A DNA stretch of 64,000 nt from Butyrivibrio sp. CB08 (GTDB lineage: Bacteria; Bacillota; Clostridia; Lachnospirales; Lachnospiraceae): assembly GCF_003625485.1 (NCBI RefSeq), contig NZ_RAIR01000005.1, forward strand, positions 186,001-250,000, in the 5' to 3' direction. The notes under the pieces are model-generated. The model saw only the letters and a list, made by a program, of their open reading frames with translations, ran no database searches and was not told where the DNA came from. Each line of letters begins with the position of its first letter. Within the stretch, counting starts at the first letter, position 1. Shown one piece after another: positions 43,771 to 52,505 of the stretch. Both the position numbers and the translations under genes were made by a program.

Positions 43771-45342
43771 TTATTTTGAGGATGTAGTATCAAATAATCC
43801 AAGTGATTCCCAGTCGAACTTGTATGTTCCGTTGGCATCAAGCATTACTCCTGTGCGGGTATCATAAATTCGTGAAACGCACCATGGGCCAGCTTCGGCT
43901 GGATTATATATCCATAGACCGTCGCGAACTTCCTTTTCATTGAAACTTTCGTTTGCGTAATCCTCAGATACCATGTAGAAATACAGGAACATTACTTCAT
44001 TGCCGTTTTCCTTGGAGGCGCTAAAGTGGTACAGCTCTCTACCAGTCTGTACATTGCCATCCTTATCAAGATATTCTGTCTCTTCGTTTTCAACCTTAAA
44101 GCCAGCTTTTTCGCAGATATCTGCCAGCTTCTTTAGTGTAGGAGTGGTTCTGAAGTCGTAGGTCTTGCTAAAAGGTCTTCCCTCATCACTGTACTGTACG
44201 TCTGCAGGAAGCTCTAAGTTCTCTTTGCCGTAAGTTTCAAGGCTTTCTTCCTCTGTCATCTCAAGAGCGAGGTTTCCTGGAACAGAGACTGGTGCACCGA
44301 CCTTTTCGGTTCCTTCGGTCTGAACAGGCTCAAAAACTGAAGAAGCTTCTGTTACTTCTACTGAAGGCTCTTTTTCCTCGGCCTGAGCCCTTGTAGAAAT
44401 GGCTGCTGTTAAACCGAGGGCTGCTACAGCTATGGCAATTGCTGCAATTGTTGACACTTTCTTATAGTTAATAAGATTTCTTACTCTCATTTTTACTTCC
44501 CTTCCTCTGAAGTTGTTCCCCGAGAAAGCCACAGACAGACCCCTGCTTGTAGCATCTCGTTCCAACGCGTGATTAACTATTGATTTGCAGTAATCCATCC
44601 TGATTTTGGATCCCATCTGTTCTACAACGGTTTCATCGCAGCGCATTTCAAGATCAGCGCATAATCTTGAAAAAGCTATCCAGACAAGGGGATTGAACCA
44701 ATGAAGACACAACGTCAGAACCCCAACAATTCTTGTAATGTGATCCATGTATTTTATGTGAGTACGCTCGTGAAGGAGAATAAAAGACTCTTCTTTTTCC
44801 GATAATCCAGCCTGCATGTAGATTCTGGGGCGCAGTATTCCAAGCACAAAAGAAGTATCGATGGCGTCTGATACATAGTATCTTTTGCCGCGAACTCTTT
44901 TGGCTGATCTGAGCGCGTTAAGCAGGATGATGGTCTTGATGGCAAGGTATGATAGCATCAGTACCATGCCTGCAAGCCAGATAAGTGTCACCACCATCAT
45001 TGGTGTGGCGGCGGAAAGACCTGTCAGATTGTCGGATGTAGCTGGTACTTGTGATATATCAGTAGGAGATGGAAGGGGTCTTGCACCAAGTGCAGGAAGA
45101 ACTGCATTGGCCATTTCGCCCATTTTACCATCTGTTTCGTGAGGCATTTTTACAACGTTCATCACGCTGAAAATAGAGCTGAGATTCAGCGGACAAATGA
45201 GCCTTATTCCGGGAACGAGCCAGAAAAGGACAGTTACTTTTTTAGGAAGCTTACTAAAGCACTTTCTCAGGATCAGAACTGCCAGGATAGCAATGCTTCC
45301 ATAAAAACTCATTTGAAATATGTATTGAAAAATGTTTTCCAT
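43771..45342 (-). CDS. BlaR1/MecR1-like M56 membrane protease with a non-PBP sensor
   Basis: A 523-residue protein. Residues 1-315 hold the four-helix M56 domain with zinc site HERTH (191-195) plus YMDH. The helix at about 297-316 leads to an extracytoplasmic region of about 205 residues. That region starts with an acidic linker and has no SxxK or KTG motif, so it is not the penicillin-binding sensor of BlaR1. It must sense something else. The start is ATG 45342 behind AAAGG; GTG 45351 is also in frame. It is transcribed after blaI, 25 bases apart. Confidence 0.88.
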   Translation of the reverse strand: MENIFQYIFQMSFYGSIAILAVLILRKCFSKLPKKVTVLFWLVPGIRLICPLNLSSIFSVMNVVKMPHETDGKMGEMANAVLPALGARPLPSPTDISQVPATSDNLTGLSAATPMMVVTLIWLAGMVLMLSYLAIKTIILLNALRSAKRVRGKRYYVSDAIDTSFVLGILRPRIYMQAGLSEKEESFILLHERTHIKYMDHITRIVGVLTLCLHWFNPLVWIAFSRLCADLEMRCDETVVEQMGSKIRMDYCKSIVNHALERDATSRGLSVAFSGNNFRGREVKMRVRNLINYKKVSTIAAIAIAVAALGLTAAISTRAQAEEKEPSVEVTEASSVFEPVQTEGTEKVGAPVSVPGNLALEMTEEESLETYGKENLELPADVQYSDEGRPFSKTYDFRTTPTLKKLADICEKAGFKVENEETEYLDKDGNVQTGRELYHFSASKENGNEVMFLYFYMVSEDYANESFNEKEVRDGLWIYNPAEAGPWCVSRIYDTRTGVMLDANGTYKFDWESLGLFDTTSSK

Positions 45343-45367
45343 AAGTTTCACCTTTTTTGATCAGGGT

Positions 45368-45739
45368 TTATTTTTTGTCGTCAGACATGTGGTTCTCAAT
45401 AAGGCTGATAAGCTCGTTTGCGTCTTCTTTGCTGAGTTTGCCATTGCCTAAAAATGCGTTGACAAAAGCAGGAAGAGAGCCGCCAAAGCCTCTTTTTACC
45501 ACGTGTTCACTCTCATGAGACTGTATGTCCTGTCTTGGTACGATAACGGATACAATGGAATCTACGTTCTGAACAATGTTCTTTTCGCAAACTTTCTTTA
45601 GCATGGTATATGTGGTGGATTTTTTCCATGATAATCCGCTTTCGCACAGTTTCACCAGTTTCCCGGATTCGATAGGAGCATTGTCCCATATGATATTCAT
45701 TAACTTATATTCGCTCTCACTAAGCAGAAGGTCATCCAT
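45368..45739 (-). CDS. BlaI/MecI-family transcriptional repressor
   Basis: A 123-residue winged-helix repressor. LSESEYKLMNIIWDNAPI (residues 5-22) and SGLSWKKSTTYTMLKKVCEK (about 32-52) are the recognition core. The C-terminal half is the dimer part cleaved in BlaI-type systems. It represses its own promoter until the partner protease degrades it. Two dyads sit directly upstream. GGAGTTT precedes the start. Confidence 0.92.
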   Translation of the reverse strand: MDDLLLSESEYKLMNIIWDNAPIESGKLVKLCESGLSWKKSTTYTMLKKVCEKNIVQNVDSIVSVIVPRQDIQSHESEHVVKRGFGGSLPAFVNAFLGNGKLSKEDANELISLIENHMSDDKK

Positions 45740-45773
45740 AATGTACTTTTAAACTCCTTTCGGGATGGAAATA

Positions 45774-45829
45774 ATTGGTTTATAGCTATAGACCAATTTT
45801 AGTCTATAACCATAGACCAACAATGTCAA
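45774..45829 (-). promoter_or_regulatory. Twin BlaI operators overlapping the blaI promoter
   Basis: On the - strand the -35 TTGACA is at 45829-45824. Operator 1 is GTCTATAACCATAGAC (45802-45817), located between the -35 and the expected -10. Operator 2 centres on TATAGCTATA (45781-45790). The right half ATAGACCAA is identical in both (45788-45796 and 45812-45820), 24 bp apart. Binding at these would block RNA polymerase. Confidence 0.75.
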
Positions 45830-45948
45830 CACATTTTATCAATTTTTTTGATAATTAAGTGCAAAATGAGCAATAATGCGTGTTTTCGGTGGTCTGTTTT
45901 TTCTTTTTCCTGTATTCTAGAGTAAGTAAATTAAGGGAGGAACAGCGT

Positions 45949-46737
45949 ATGATAATCCAGGATATTGATAACGGACAGGCATTTGACTGGGGCAAGACAT
46001 CTAAAGACTATGCAAAGTTCAGGGATATTTACCCACAGGAGTTTTATGATTACATACTAGGTCTTGGCCTTTGCAAGGACGGTCAGAAGGTCCTTGATAT
46101 CGGTACTGGAGCCGGAGTACTCCCAAGAAATATGTACAAATATGGCGCAAAGTGGACTGGAACGGATATCGCTGATAATCAGATACAGCAGGCAAAAGAG
46201 CTTTCGGCGGAAGCGGGGATGGATATTGAGTTCTTTACATCTAAGGCAGAAGAAGTCTCTTTTCCCGATGACACATTTGACGTTATCACGGCGTGCCAGT
46301 GTATATGGTACTTTGACCATGATATCACTTCGAGGAGCTTTGCAAGGATGCTTAAGGCTGGTGGAAAGTTCCTGATCCTCTACATGGGATGGCTTCCGTA
46401 TGAGGATAAGATCGCTGGAAGGAGCGAGGAGATCATCTTAAAGTACAATCCCAACTGGACAGCCTATGGAGACACGGTGCACCCTGTGTGGGTTCCAGAT
46501 CAGTACCTGGAAACCTTTGAGCTGCTTTCGCAGGAACAGTTCAGAGTTGAGATTCCATTTACCAGAGAGGGATGGCACGGAAGAATGCGCGCCAGCAGAG
46601 GCGTTGGGGCTTCCATGTCTCCTACAGAACTGGCAGCATGGGATAAAGAGCACATTGAGATGCTTGAAAATGAAGCGCCAGAGAGATTTATGCTGAAGCA
46701 CTATGTTTCTATTGCGCAGTTACAGGTGAAGAAGTAA
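45949..46737 (+). CDS. Class I SAM-dependent methyltransferase
   Basis: A 262-residue methyltransferase. VLDIGTGAGVLPRNMYKYGA (about residues 50-69) is SAM motif I, GTDIADNQIQQAKEL motif II, and DDTFDVITACQCIWYFDH motif III/IV of the Methyltransf_11 group. The substrate is unknown. The open frame extends upstream, but GGGAGG at 45935-45940 selects the ATG at 45949. It is divergent from blaI but lies outside its operators. Confidence 0.87.
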   Translation: MIIQDIDNGQAFDWGKTSKDYAKFRDIYPQEFYDYILGLGLCKDGQKVLDIGTGAGVLPRNMYKYGAKWTGTDIADNQIQQAKELSAEAGMDIEFFTSKAEEVSFPDDTFDVITACQCIWYFDHDITSRSFARMLKAGGKFLILYMGWLPYEDKIAGRSEEIILKYNPNWTAYGDTVHPVWVPDQYLETFELLSQEQFRVEIPFTREGWHGRMRASRGVGASMSPTELAAWDKEHIEMLENEAPERFMLKHYVSIAQLQVKK

Positions 46738-46760
46738 ACAGATAGCTGGAGGATGGGGAA

Positions 46761-47261
46761 ATGGAGCTTAGAAAACTTAACAAAGAGGACATAGAGGCAG
46801 AATGGGCCTACACCACAGCTCTTCCTGAGGATGAGAATGGCCTTACAAATCCCTATCATGGGGTTTCACTGGAGGAGTACAAAGAGAAGGTGTTTCCCGC
46901 TCTGATGTCATACGAGCATCCTGTGGACATGCCCGACTGGTTCGTTCCGGAGACCTACTATTATCTGTGGGATGGGGATAAGCTGGTTGGCGAATTCAGG
47001 ATCAGACACTACCTGACCGAGGCCCTCAGGAATGGATCAGGGCATATCGGATACAGCATAGCTAAGGAGTATCGCGGAAAGGGATATGGAACGGCTGGTT
47101 TAAAGCTCACTATTCCCATTGCAAAAGAGATCGTTCCGGAAGATGAGATATATCTTCGTGTGAACAAAGATAACATTGCGTCTCAAAAGGTTATGCTCAA
47201 TAATGGTGCTTATAGGGCAGGAGAAGATGAGGGGCACTATTTCATGAGAATTGCTAAGTGA
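46761..47261 (+). CDS. GNAT N-acetyltransferase
   Basis: A 166-residue GNAT. HIGYSIAKEYRGKGYGTAGL (about residues 96-115) is the core strand and acetyl-CoA loop. NIASQKVMLNNGAYRAGE at about 138-155 is motif B of the branch that also includes YjaB and RimJ relatives. GAGGATG-type ribosome site. It directly follows the methyltransferase and may be cotranscribed. Confidence 0.9.
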   Translation: MELRKLNKEDIEAEWAYTTALPEDENGLTNPYHGVSLEEYKEKVFPALMSYEHPVDMPDWFVPETYYYLWDGDKLVGEFRIRHYLTEALRNGSGHIGYSIAKEYRGKGYGTAGLKLTIPIAKEIVPEDEIYLRVNKDNIASQKVMLNNGAYRAGEDEGHYFMRIAK

Positions 47262-47307
47262 ATGGTTCGCTTAAAAAGATAGAGACAGAACAAATTTAGG
47301 GGAAAGT

Positions 47308-48621
47308 ATGAAAAAGAGGACGTTGCGATTTGTAATGAGTGTGGCATTAGCTTCCACTCTGCTTTTGGGAGGATGTGCGAAGGAGAAAGAAGTGCCAGTG
47401 GAAACACCAGAGGAAAACACAGAAATGATCGAACCTGAGACAGAAGAGGTACAGGAAGAAATTGAAACCTGGAAAACGCCAATAGAGGGACTTCCAGATG
47501 ATTTTATCCTTGGAATGGATGCATCTTCACTTCTTGTTGAAGAAAAGAGCGGAGTAAAGTTCTTTAACGAGGACGGGCAGGAGCAGGACGCCCTTAAAAC
47601 CTTTGCAGACGCCGGGATCAACTATATAAGGCTTCGTGTGTGGAATGATCCTTATGACGAGAATGGTAATGGCTATGGCGGTGGCAACAATGACCTTGAT
47701 ACTGCAATAGAACTGGGTAAAAGAGCTACTGACTACGGAATGAAGGTCAGCATAGACTTCCATTATTCTGACTTTTGGGCAGATCCCAAGCGCCAGCATG
47801 CACCTAAGGCGTGGGAAGGTATGAGCCTAGAGGAAAAGAGCGACGCTCTTTACGACTATACGAAAGAGAGTCTCTCAAAGCTCTTGGACGCCGGTGTTGA
47901 CGTTGGAATGGTTCAGATAGGCAATGAGATAAATTACGGGATGTCTGGCGAGACCAAGTTAGATAATGTCATTTCACTCCTTAAAGCCGGCAGCATGGCG
48001 GTCCGGGAAGTTTCTGCAGATTATGGAAAAGAGATTTCGATAGTAGTTCACTATACAAGAATAATGGACAAGGCTGATGTGCTCACCCTTGTGTCTAAGC
48101 TTGTGGAGAATGATCTTGATTTTGACATGATCGGAATGTCCTACTATCCATTTTGGGACGGTGGAATGGACAATATGAGCAGAGTTCTGGAACTTATTCA
48201 GGAACGTTATGGCAAGAAGGTTTTCCTTGCAGAAACCTCATATGCATATACCACCAAGGACGGAGATGGCTCTGGCAACAGCTTTGGTGCTGGCGATAAA
48301 GTAGATGGATACGATGTATCTGTTGAAGGTCAGGCCAGCATCATCCATGATATTTGTGAGCAGGTTAATTACGTTGGCGGTCTTGGTGTCTTTTATTGGG
48401 AAGGAGCCTGGATACCAGTAGGGCCTGCAACTGCTGATAACTCAGCTATTTGGGAACAGTATGGCAGTGGCTGGGCAAGTAGCTATGCCTCAGACTATGA
48501 CCCGGAGGATGCAGGTCTTTATTATGGCGGCTGTTCATGGGATAATCAGGCGTTCTTTGATTTTGACGGACATCCACTGGAGTCGTTAAAGGTCTTTGCA
48601 TATATGAGAAAGGGCAATTGA
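47308..48621 (+). CDS. GH53 endo-beta-1,4-galactanase, lipoprotein
   Basis: A 437-residue surface lipoprotein. A signal peptide ends in LLLGGC (Cys23). An acidic Glu/Thr-rich linker follows, then a GH53 barrel: DFILGMDASSLL, INYIRLRVWNDP, general acid in QIGNEINYG and nucleophile in FLAETSYAYT. GH53 enzymes cut beta-1,4-galactan side chains of pectin. The length fits a catalytic domain without carbohydrate-binding module. Its products could feed the GH3 enzymes at 37.7-43.1 kb, which is inference. Confidence 0.95.
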   Translation: MKKRTLRFVMSVALASTLLLGGCAKEKEVPVETPEENTEMIEPETEEVQEEIETWKTPIEGLPDDFILGMDASSLLVEEKSGVKFFNEDGQEQDALKTFADAGINYIRLRVWNDPYDENGNGYGGGNNDLDTAIELGKRATDYGMKVSIDFHYSDFWADPKRQHAPKAWEGMSLEEKSDALYDYTKESLSKLLDAGVDVGMVQIGNEINYGMSGETKLDNVISLLKAGSMAVREVSADYGKEISIVVHYTRIMDKADVLTLVSKLVENDLDFDMIGMSYYPFWDGGMDNMSRVLELIQERYGKKVFLAETSYAYTTKDGDGSGNSFGAGDKVDGYDVSVEGQASIIHDICEQVNYVGGLGVFYWEGAWIPVGPATADNSAIWEQYGSGWASSYASDYDPEDAGLYYGGCSWDNQAFFDFDGHPLESLKVFAYMRKGN

Positions 48622-48624
48622 GTA

Positions 48625-49458
48625 ATGGGATCATTCATCAGACTGACGGACTTTAATAAAGATGAGCTATTAGAAATCTTTGAGATAGCTGACAATATAG
48701 AGAAATACGACGGTTTTCTTAAAGGGAAGACTGTAGTGATGTTTTTTCCTGCAAGCAGCATAAGAACCAGAGTCTCTTTTGAAAAGGGAATCTATCTTCT
48801 CGGTGGTCAGACTAATCTTTTTGACCCATCTACCCTTGATAAGAAGGAAGAAATCAAGGATGTCTGCGGTTATCTCCAGAACTGGGCAGATGCTGTTGTG
48901 GTGCGCTATAAGGACATAAACATGCTTGATAAAATGGCCAGTTCCATGGATGTTCCGGTGATAAATGCCATGACTGATGACAATCACCCCTGTGAAATGA
49001 TGTCGGATCTATACGCACTTTCCAAGTTTAGGCCTGATTTTCTGAATGATGAGTACTTATTTGTGGGAGCAATAGGGAATATTGCAAAGGCGTGGAAGGA
49101 AGCGGCAGATACTTTTGGATTTTCTCTTTCTCAGTGCTGCCCTGATAAGTACAAGGTTCCTGGTGTTAAGTATTACGCGGATCTGAAGGAAGCTGTCACG
49201 GGAAAAGATATAATCTGCACCGATTCTATTCCAAAAGAGTTCCTGGGTGATTTTAAAGACTATCAGATCACAAAAGATGTTATGGATAAGGCAAACAAAG
49301 GGGCAGTTCTTAATCCCTGTCCACCATTTTACCGCGGCGAAGAGGTATCTGCAGATGTGATCGATTCGGATTACTTTGTGGGATATGACTTTAAAAAGAG
49401 TCTGCTAAATGTTCAGCAGGCGATAATAATTTACAGCATGAGGAGAGCAAAATTATAA
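48625..49458 (+). CDS. Aspartate/ornithine carbamoyltransferase-like protein with altered motifs
   Basis: A 277-residue member of the ATCase/OTCase fold. The carbamoyl-phosphate loop is SIRTR (45-49) instead of STRTR, HPCE (121-124) instead of HPxQ, and the amino-acid loop NPCPPFYRGEEV lacks the His of HCLP. The protein is about 30-50 residues shorter than normal OTCase. It may act on another substrate, or be inactive or regulatory. It starts four bases after the GH53 stop, which suggests coupling, with a terminator behind. Confidence 0.75.
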   Translation: MGSFIRLTDFNKDELLEIFEIADNIEKYDGFLKGKTVVMFFPASSIRTRVSFEKGIYLLGGQTNLFDPSTLDKKEEIKDVCGYLQNWADAVVVRYKDINMLDKMASSMDVPVINAMTDDNHPCEMMSDLYALSKFRPDFLNDEYLFVGAIGNIAKAWKEAADTFGFSLSQCCPDKYKVPGVKYYADLKEAVTGKDIICTDSIPKEFLGDFKDYQITKDVMDKANKGAVLNPCPPFYRGEEVSADVIDSDYFVGYDFKKSLLNVQQAIIIYSMRRAKL

Positions 49459-49466
49459 TGAAGTGA

Positions 49467-49511
49467 AAAACAGACCTTTATCCGTGTAAAGATAGGGTCT
49501 GTTTTATTTTT
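49467..49511 (+). terminator. Rho-independent terminator, family B copy 1
   Basis: Stem AAAACAGACC (49467-49476) with GGTCTGTTTT (49496-49505), inner TATC/GATA, and a T-rich tail. It matches the hairpin at 60143 at about 33 of 39 positions. Confidence 0.92.
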
Positions 49512-49543
49512 CTTATATCCTATTATCCAGGAGGAGTAAGAAT

Positions 49544-50203
49544 ATGAACAGGAAACTGATTAACTGGATTGGACTTACAGGACTTGCTGCACTAATATCT
49601 TATGCAGCAGCCGCATACTTTTGCAGAGGAGCTTTTCCGGGGTATAACTGGATGGAGTCTGCAGTAAGCGATCTTTCGGCAGAGACGGCGCCTTCAAGAC
49701 AGCTTTGGGATAGACTTTCCGCTGTTTATTCGGCTGGAAGTGTGGTATGTGCCACATGCGTGGCAATATATGTTTCGGATAAAAAGATTTCAACCAAATT
49801 GTTCCGTGTAGGAATATATTTATTTACTCTTATGAATTGGATATCAAAGATCGGATATTCTATGTTTTCACTTGATGATGCAGGTAAAGACATTTCTTCA
49901 TTTCAGGAAGTAATGCACATGATAGTTACCGTATTTGTTGTAGGTTTTTCAATAGTATCACTTCTTCTGCTGATCATAGCAGGCTTCAGGAATAAAGAAG
50001 TAAGAGGTGTCGGAATCTGGGCAGCTATATTTTTTGCCATGATGCTGATGGGCCCCATTGGTATGCAGGCACTTCCACCACAGTACTTTGGTATAGCTGA
50101 AAGATGCAGCATATATGCTACGATAGGATTTAATGCTATTCTAGGAATATATCTTTTTAACGGATTTGATACTAAAGGGAAGGAAATAGCAGCTAATGTA
50201 TAA
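49544..50203 (+). CDS. DUF998-family membrane protein
   Basis: A 219-residue polytopic protein with six predicted helices. YFCRGAFPGYNWMESAVSDL near residue 25 and the helix-5 GPIGMQALPPQYFG motif fit DUF998, a membrane family of unknown function. GGAGGAG at 49530-49536. Its last eight bases overlap the start of the HAD gene, so the two are coupled. Confidence 0.8.
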   Translation: MNRKLINWIGLTGLAALISYAAAAYFCRGAFPGYNWMESAVSDLSAETAPSRQLWDRLSAVYSAGSVVCATCVAIYVSDKKISTKLFRVGIYLFTLMNWISKIGYSMFSLDDAGKDISSFQEVMHMIVTVFVVGFSIVSLLLLIIAGFRNKEVRGVGIWAAIFFAMMLMGPIGMQALPPQYFGIAERCSIYATIGFNAILGIYLFNGFDTKGKEIAANV

Positions 50204-50846
50204 GAACATAATGTTTGATCTGGATGGAACAGTAACGGATTCAGGAAGGGCAATAATGTCCTCTGTTGAATACGCTCTTTCACATTTTGGGCTCACGGAT
50301 CAGCCCATAGAAAAGCTTCATACTTTTATAGGACCATCGCTGTTTGACTCTTTTGAGAGAGAGTACAACATGTCTGAAGATGACTGTAATAAGGCTGTAA
50401 GTCTGTATAGAAGCATATATGAAAAAGAGCGAATGTATGACGTTGATATATATGACGGAATTCCTGGGCTGTTGGATGAGTTAAAAAAGAGCGGACATAC
50501 AGTACTTCTCATAACCAGTAAACCACTGGTGTTTTCGGAGAAAATCCTGGAAAAGATCGGTCTGGCAAAGTATTTTGACCATATGGTAGGGCCAGATCTG
50601 TCAGATCATAGTTCTGATAAAAAGAGACTTATAGAAAAAGCTGTAGATGAATTCGGACTTAAAAAGAATGAATGCGTAATGATAGGCGATACCAGATATG
50701 ACATCATAGGAGCGGTTGAGGCCGGTGTAGACAGTATAGCTGTAACTTATGGATATGGCAAAAATGAGGAGATGAAAGAAGCTGGTGCTACATATATGGC
50801 AGATTCTGTGCAAGAAGTTGCCGGAATCTTAAGCGTGAGCATCTGA
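50196..50846 (+). CDS. HAD-family hydrolase, phosphoglycolate phosphatase-like
   Basis: A 216-residue HAD phosphatase. FDLDGTVTDSG (residues 6-16) is motif I with two catalytic Asp. LLITSKP near residue 105 is motif II, and CVMIGDTRYDIIGAVEAGVD (about 157-176) carries motifs III and IV. The helical cap between 16 and 85 is of class C1. Such enzymes clean up phosphoglycolate, nucleotides or sugar phosphates. It overlaps the DUF998 gene. Confidence 0.9.
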   Translation: MYKNIMFDLDGTVTDSGRAIMSSVEYALSHFGLTDQPIEKLHTFIGPSLFDSFEREYNMSEDDCNKAVSLYRSIYEKERMYDVDIYDGIPGLLDELKKSGHTVLLITSKPLVFSEKILEKIGLAKYFDHMVGPDLSDHSSDKKRLIEKAVDEFGLKKNECVMIGDTRYDIIGAVEAGVDSIAVTYGYGKNEEMKEAGATYMADSVQEVAGILSVSI

Positions 50847-50877
50847 TAGAAGCGTTTAAAGTGAGGGAAGGATTGAT

Positions 50878-51327
50878 ATGGAATTTAGAAGATTGACCAA
50901 GCAGGACTTGGAGTCACTTTTGGAATTATATAAGCAGCTTCAGCCAGACGACGATCGATCGTCAATAGAAGCAAGCAGGGCTGTATGGCAGGAGATTGAG
51001 AAAAATCCTGACATACAGTATTTTGGAGCGATTGATAATGGCAAGGTGGTATCTACCTGCTATGCAGTATATATACCTAATCTTACAAGAAATAATCAGG
51101 GTATCTGCTTTATTGAAAATGTAGTAACTGATAAGGAATACAGGAACCAGGGACTAGCTTCGAGAGTTATAGATATGGCAGTAGCATTCGGGAAAGAGAG
51201 GCACTGCTATAAAGCTATTCTTCAAAGTGGTAGCTCGCGTGTGGATGCGCACCGGTTCTACGAAAATAAAGGATTTGATGGAAATTCTAAAAAGGCATTT
51301 GATATGAGGTTGGAATATGGAAAATAA
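50878..51327 (+). CDS. GNAT N-acetyltransferase
   Basis: A 149-residue GNAT. FIENVVTDKEYRNQGLASRV (about residues 80-99) holds the core strand and acetyl-CoA loop, and RVDAHRFYENKGFDGNSKKAF is the C-terminal part typical of the family with HRFYENKGF. GAGGGAAGGA at about 50862-50871. The stop overlaps the next HAD gene by eleven bases. Confidence 0.9.
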   Translation: MEFRRLTKQDLESLLELYKQLQPDDDRSSIEASRAVWQEIEKNPDIQYFGAIDNGKVVSTCYAVYIPNLTRNNQGICFIENVVTDKEYRNQGLASRVIDMAVAFGKERHCYKAILQSGSSRVDAHRFYENKGFDGNSKKAFDMRLEYGK

Positions 51328-51952
51328 ATGTAATGCAGTGATCTTTGATCTGGACGGAACGTTATGGGACGCCAGAGATTGTGCGTGTGATATTTGGAAC
51401 AGGGTTTTTGATAAGCACGAGGAAGTCAATCTTCGTATGACACAGGAACTTTCCTCAAGCCTGATGGGTAAGACTATGGAGGAGATTGGAGATGTGCTGT
51501 TTCCTGAATTACCTGTTGAAAAACGCCGGGAAATAACTGATGAAGCAGGAGTTGAAGAAGTAAACTATCTTAAGGAGAATGGTGCTATTCTCTTTAAAGG
51601 TATGGAGGATACAGTCTGCCAGTTGGCAAAAAAATATGATCTCTATATCGTAAGTAACTGCCAGGACGGATATGTGCCTGCATTCCTTGAGGCACATGGC
51701 ATGGAATCCTATTTTAAGGATATCGAAATGTCAGGAAGAACCGGTAAGGACAAGGGCCATAACATTAAGCTTCTCATGGAGAGAAATGGTATAGAAAACG
51801 CCTGCTATGTTGGTGATACTGAGGGCGATGAGAAAGCAGCCAGGTTTGCGAAAATACCATTTATCTGGGCAGCATATGGATTCGGGAAAGCTAAGGCTCC
51901 AGATGCAGTTATTCATAGTATTACTGCTTTGCCAGAAGTGTTAACGATGTAA
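51317..51952 (+). CDS. HAD-family hydrolase
   Basis: A 211-residue HAD phosphatase with FDLDGTLWDARDC (residues 10-22), IVSNCQDGYV near 113, and CYVGDTEGDEKAARFAKIPF (about 162-181). It resembles PhnX/PGP-like enzymes, with a helical cap. It starts inside the upstream GNAT gene. The arrangement HAD-GNAT-HAD with two overlaps points to one transcript from 49544 to about 51952. Confidence 0.9.
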   Translation: MENKCNAVIFDLDGTLWDARDCACDIWNRVFDKHEEVNLRMTQELSSSLMGKTMEEIGDVLFPELPVEKRREITDEAGVEEVNYLKENGAILFKGMEDTVCQLAKKYDLYIVSNCQDGYVPAFLEAHGMESYFKDIEMSGRTGKDKGHNIKLLMERNGIENACYVGDTEGDEKAARFAKIPFIWAAYGFGKAKAPDAVIHSITALPEVLTM

Positions 51953-51954
51953 AA

Positions 51955-52044
51955 AAGCTTAAACTGATCCTTCTGGAATACTGGAAGATAGGTGACTCGG
52001 AGTTTGAGGAGATAAGGGCTACAAATTCAAATTTGAGGAGATAA
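51955..52044 (+). pseudogene. Short coding-like remnant with repeated TTTGAGGAGATAA
   Basis: The gap between the HAD and DUF3795 genes can be read as KLILLEYWKIGDSEFEEIRA plus a few residues and a stop, without a start. TTTGAGGAGATAA occurs twice (52003-52015 and 52032-52044). The second copy gives the ribosome site of DUF3795. It is a small local duplication or the tail of a lost gene. Confidence 0.3.
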
Positions 52045-52048
52045 ATGG

Positions 52049-52447
52049 ATGAAGAGAGAACTTGGAATTGCGCGTTGCGGATTGGCATGCTGCTTATGTT
52101 CCGAAAATGTAACCTGCAAAGGATGCAAACGTGATGGCTTCAAAGAACTTTCCTGGTGCAAGGATGCAGAGTGGTGTGAGGTACGTAGATGCGGTATTGA
52201 TAAGGACCTGAACGGTTGTTATGAGTGTCAGCCAGCGGAATGTCGGAAAGGATTATATGCGGAGAAGATCAAGGCGAGGGCATTTGCTGAATTTGCGCGA
52301 AGATATGGGGTAGATGCACTTCTAGACTGCCTCGAACGGAATGAGGCGGCTGGAATAGTCTATCATCGTGAAGGAATTATGGGAGACTATGATGACTTTG
52401 ATGATCTGGAGGAACTAATCTCTTTTATCAGAACCGGAAGCAGATAA
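52049..52447 (+). CDS. DUF3795-family cysteine-rich protein
   Basis: A 132-residue protein with GIARCGLACCLCSENVTCKG (residues 6-25), then CEVRRCGIDKDLNGCYECQP: at least ten cysteines in the DUF3795 pattern. It is likely metal-binding, role unknown. It corresponds to the C-terminal domain of the fusion protein at 21522. GAGGAG at 52035-52040 fits ATG 52049. Confidence 0.85.
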   Translation: MKRELGIARCGLACCLCSENVTCKGCKRDGFKELSWCKDAEWCEVRRCGIDKDLNGCYECQPAECRKGLYAEKIKARAFAEFARRYGVDALLDCLERNEAAGIVYHREGIMGDYDDFDDLEELISFIRTGSR

Positions 52448-52505
52448 AAGAACTTTAGAGGTTATGAGGGAGAATTGAAGCAACCAGGGAAAAAGGAGAA
52501 CGCAT

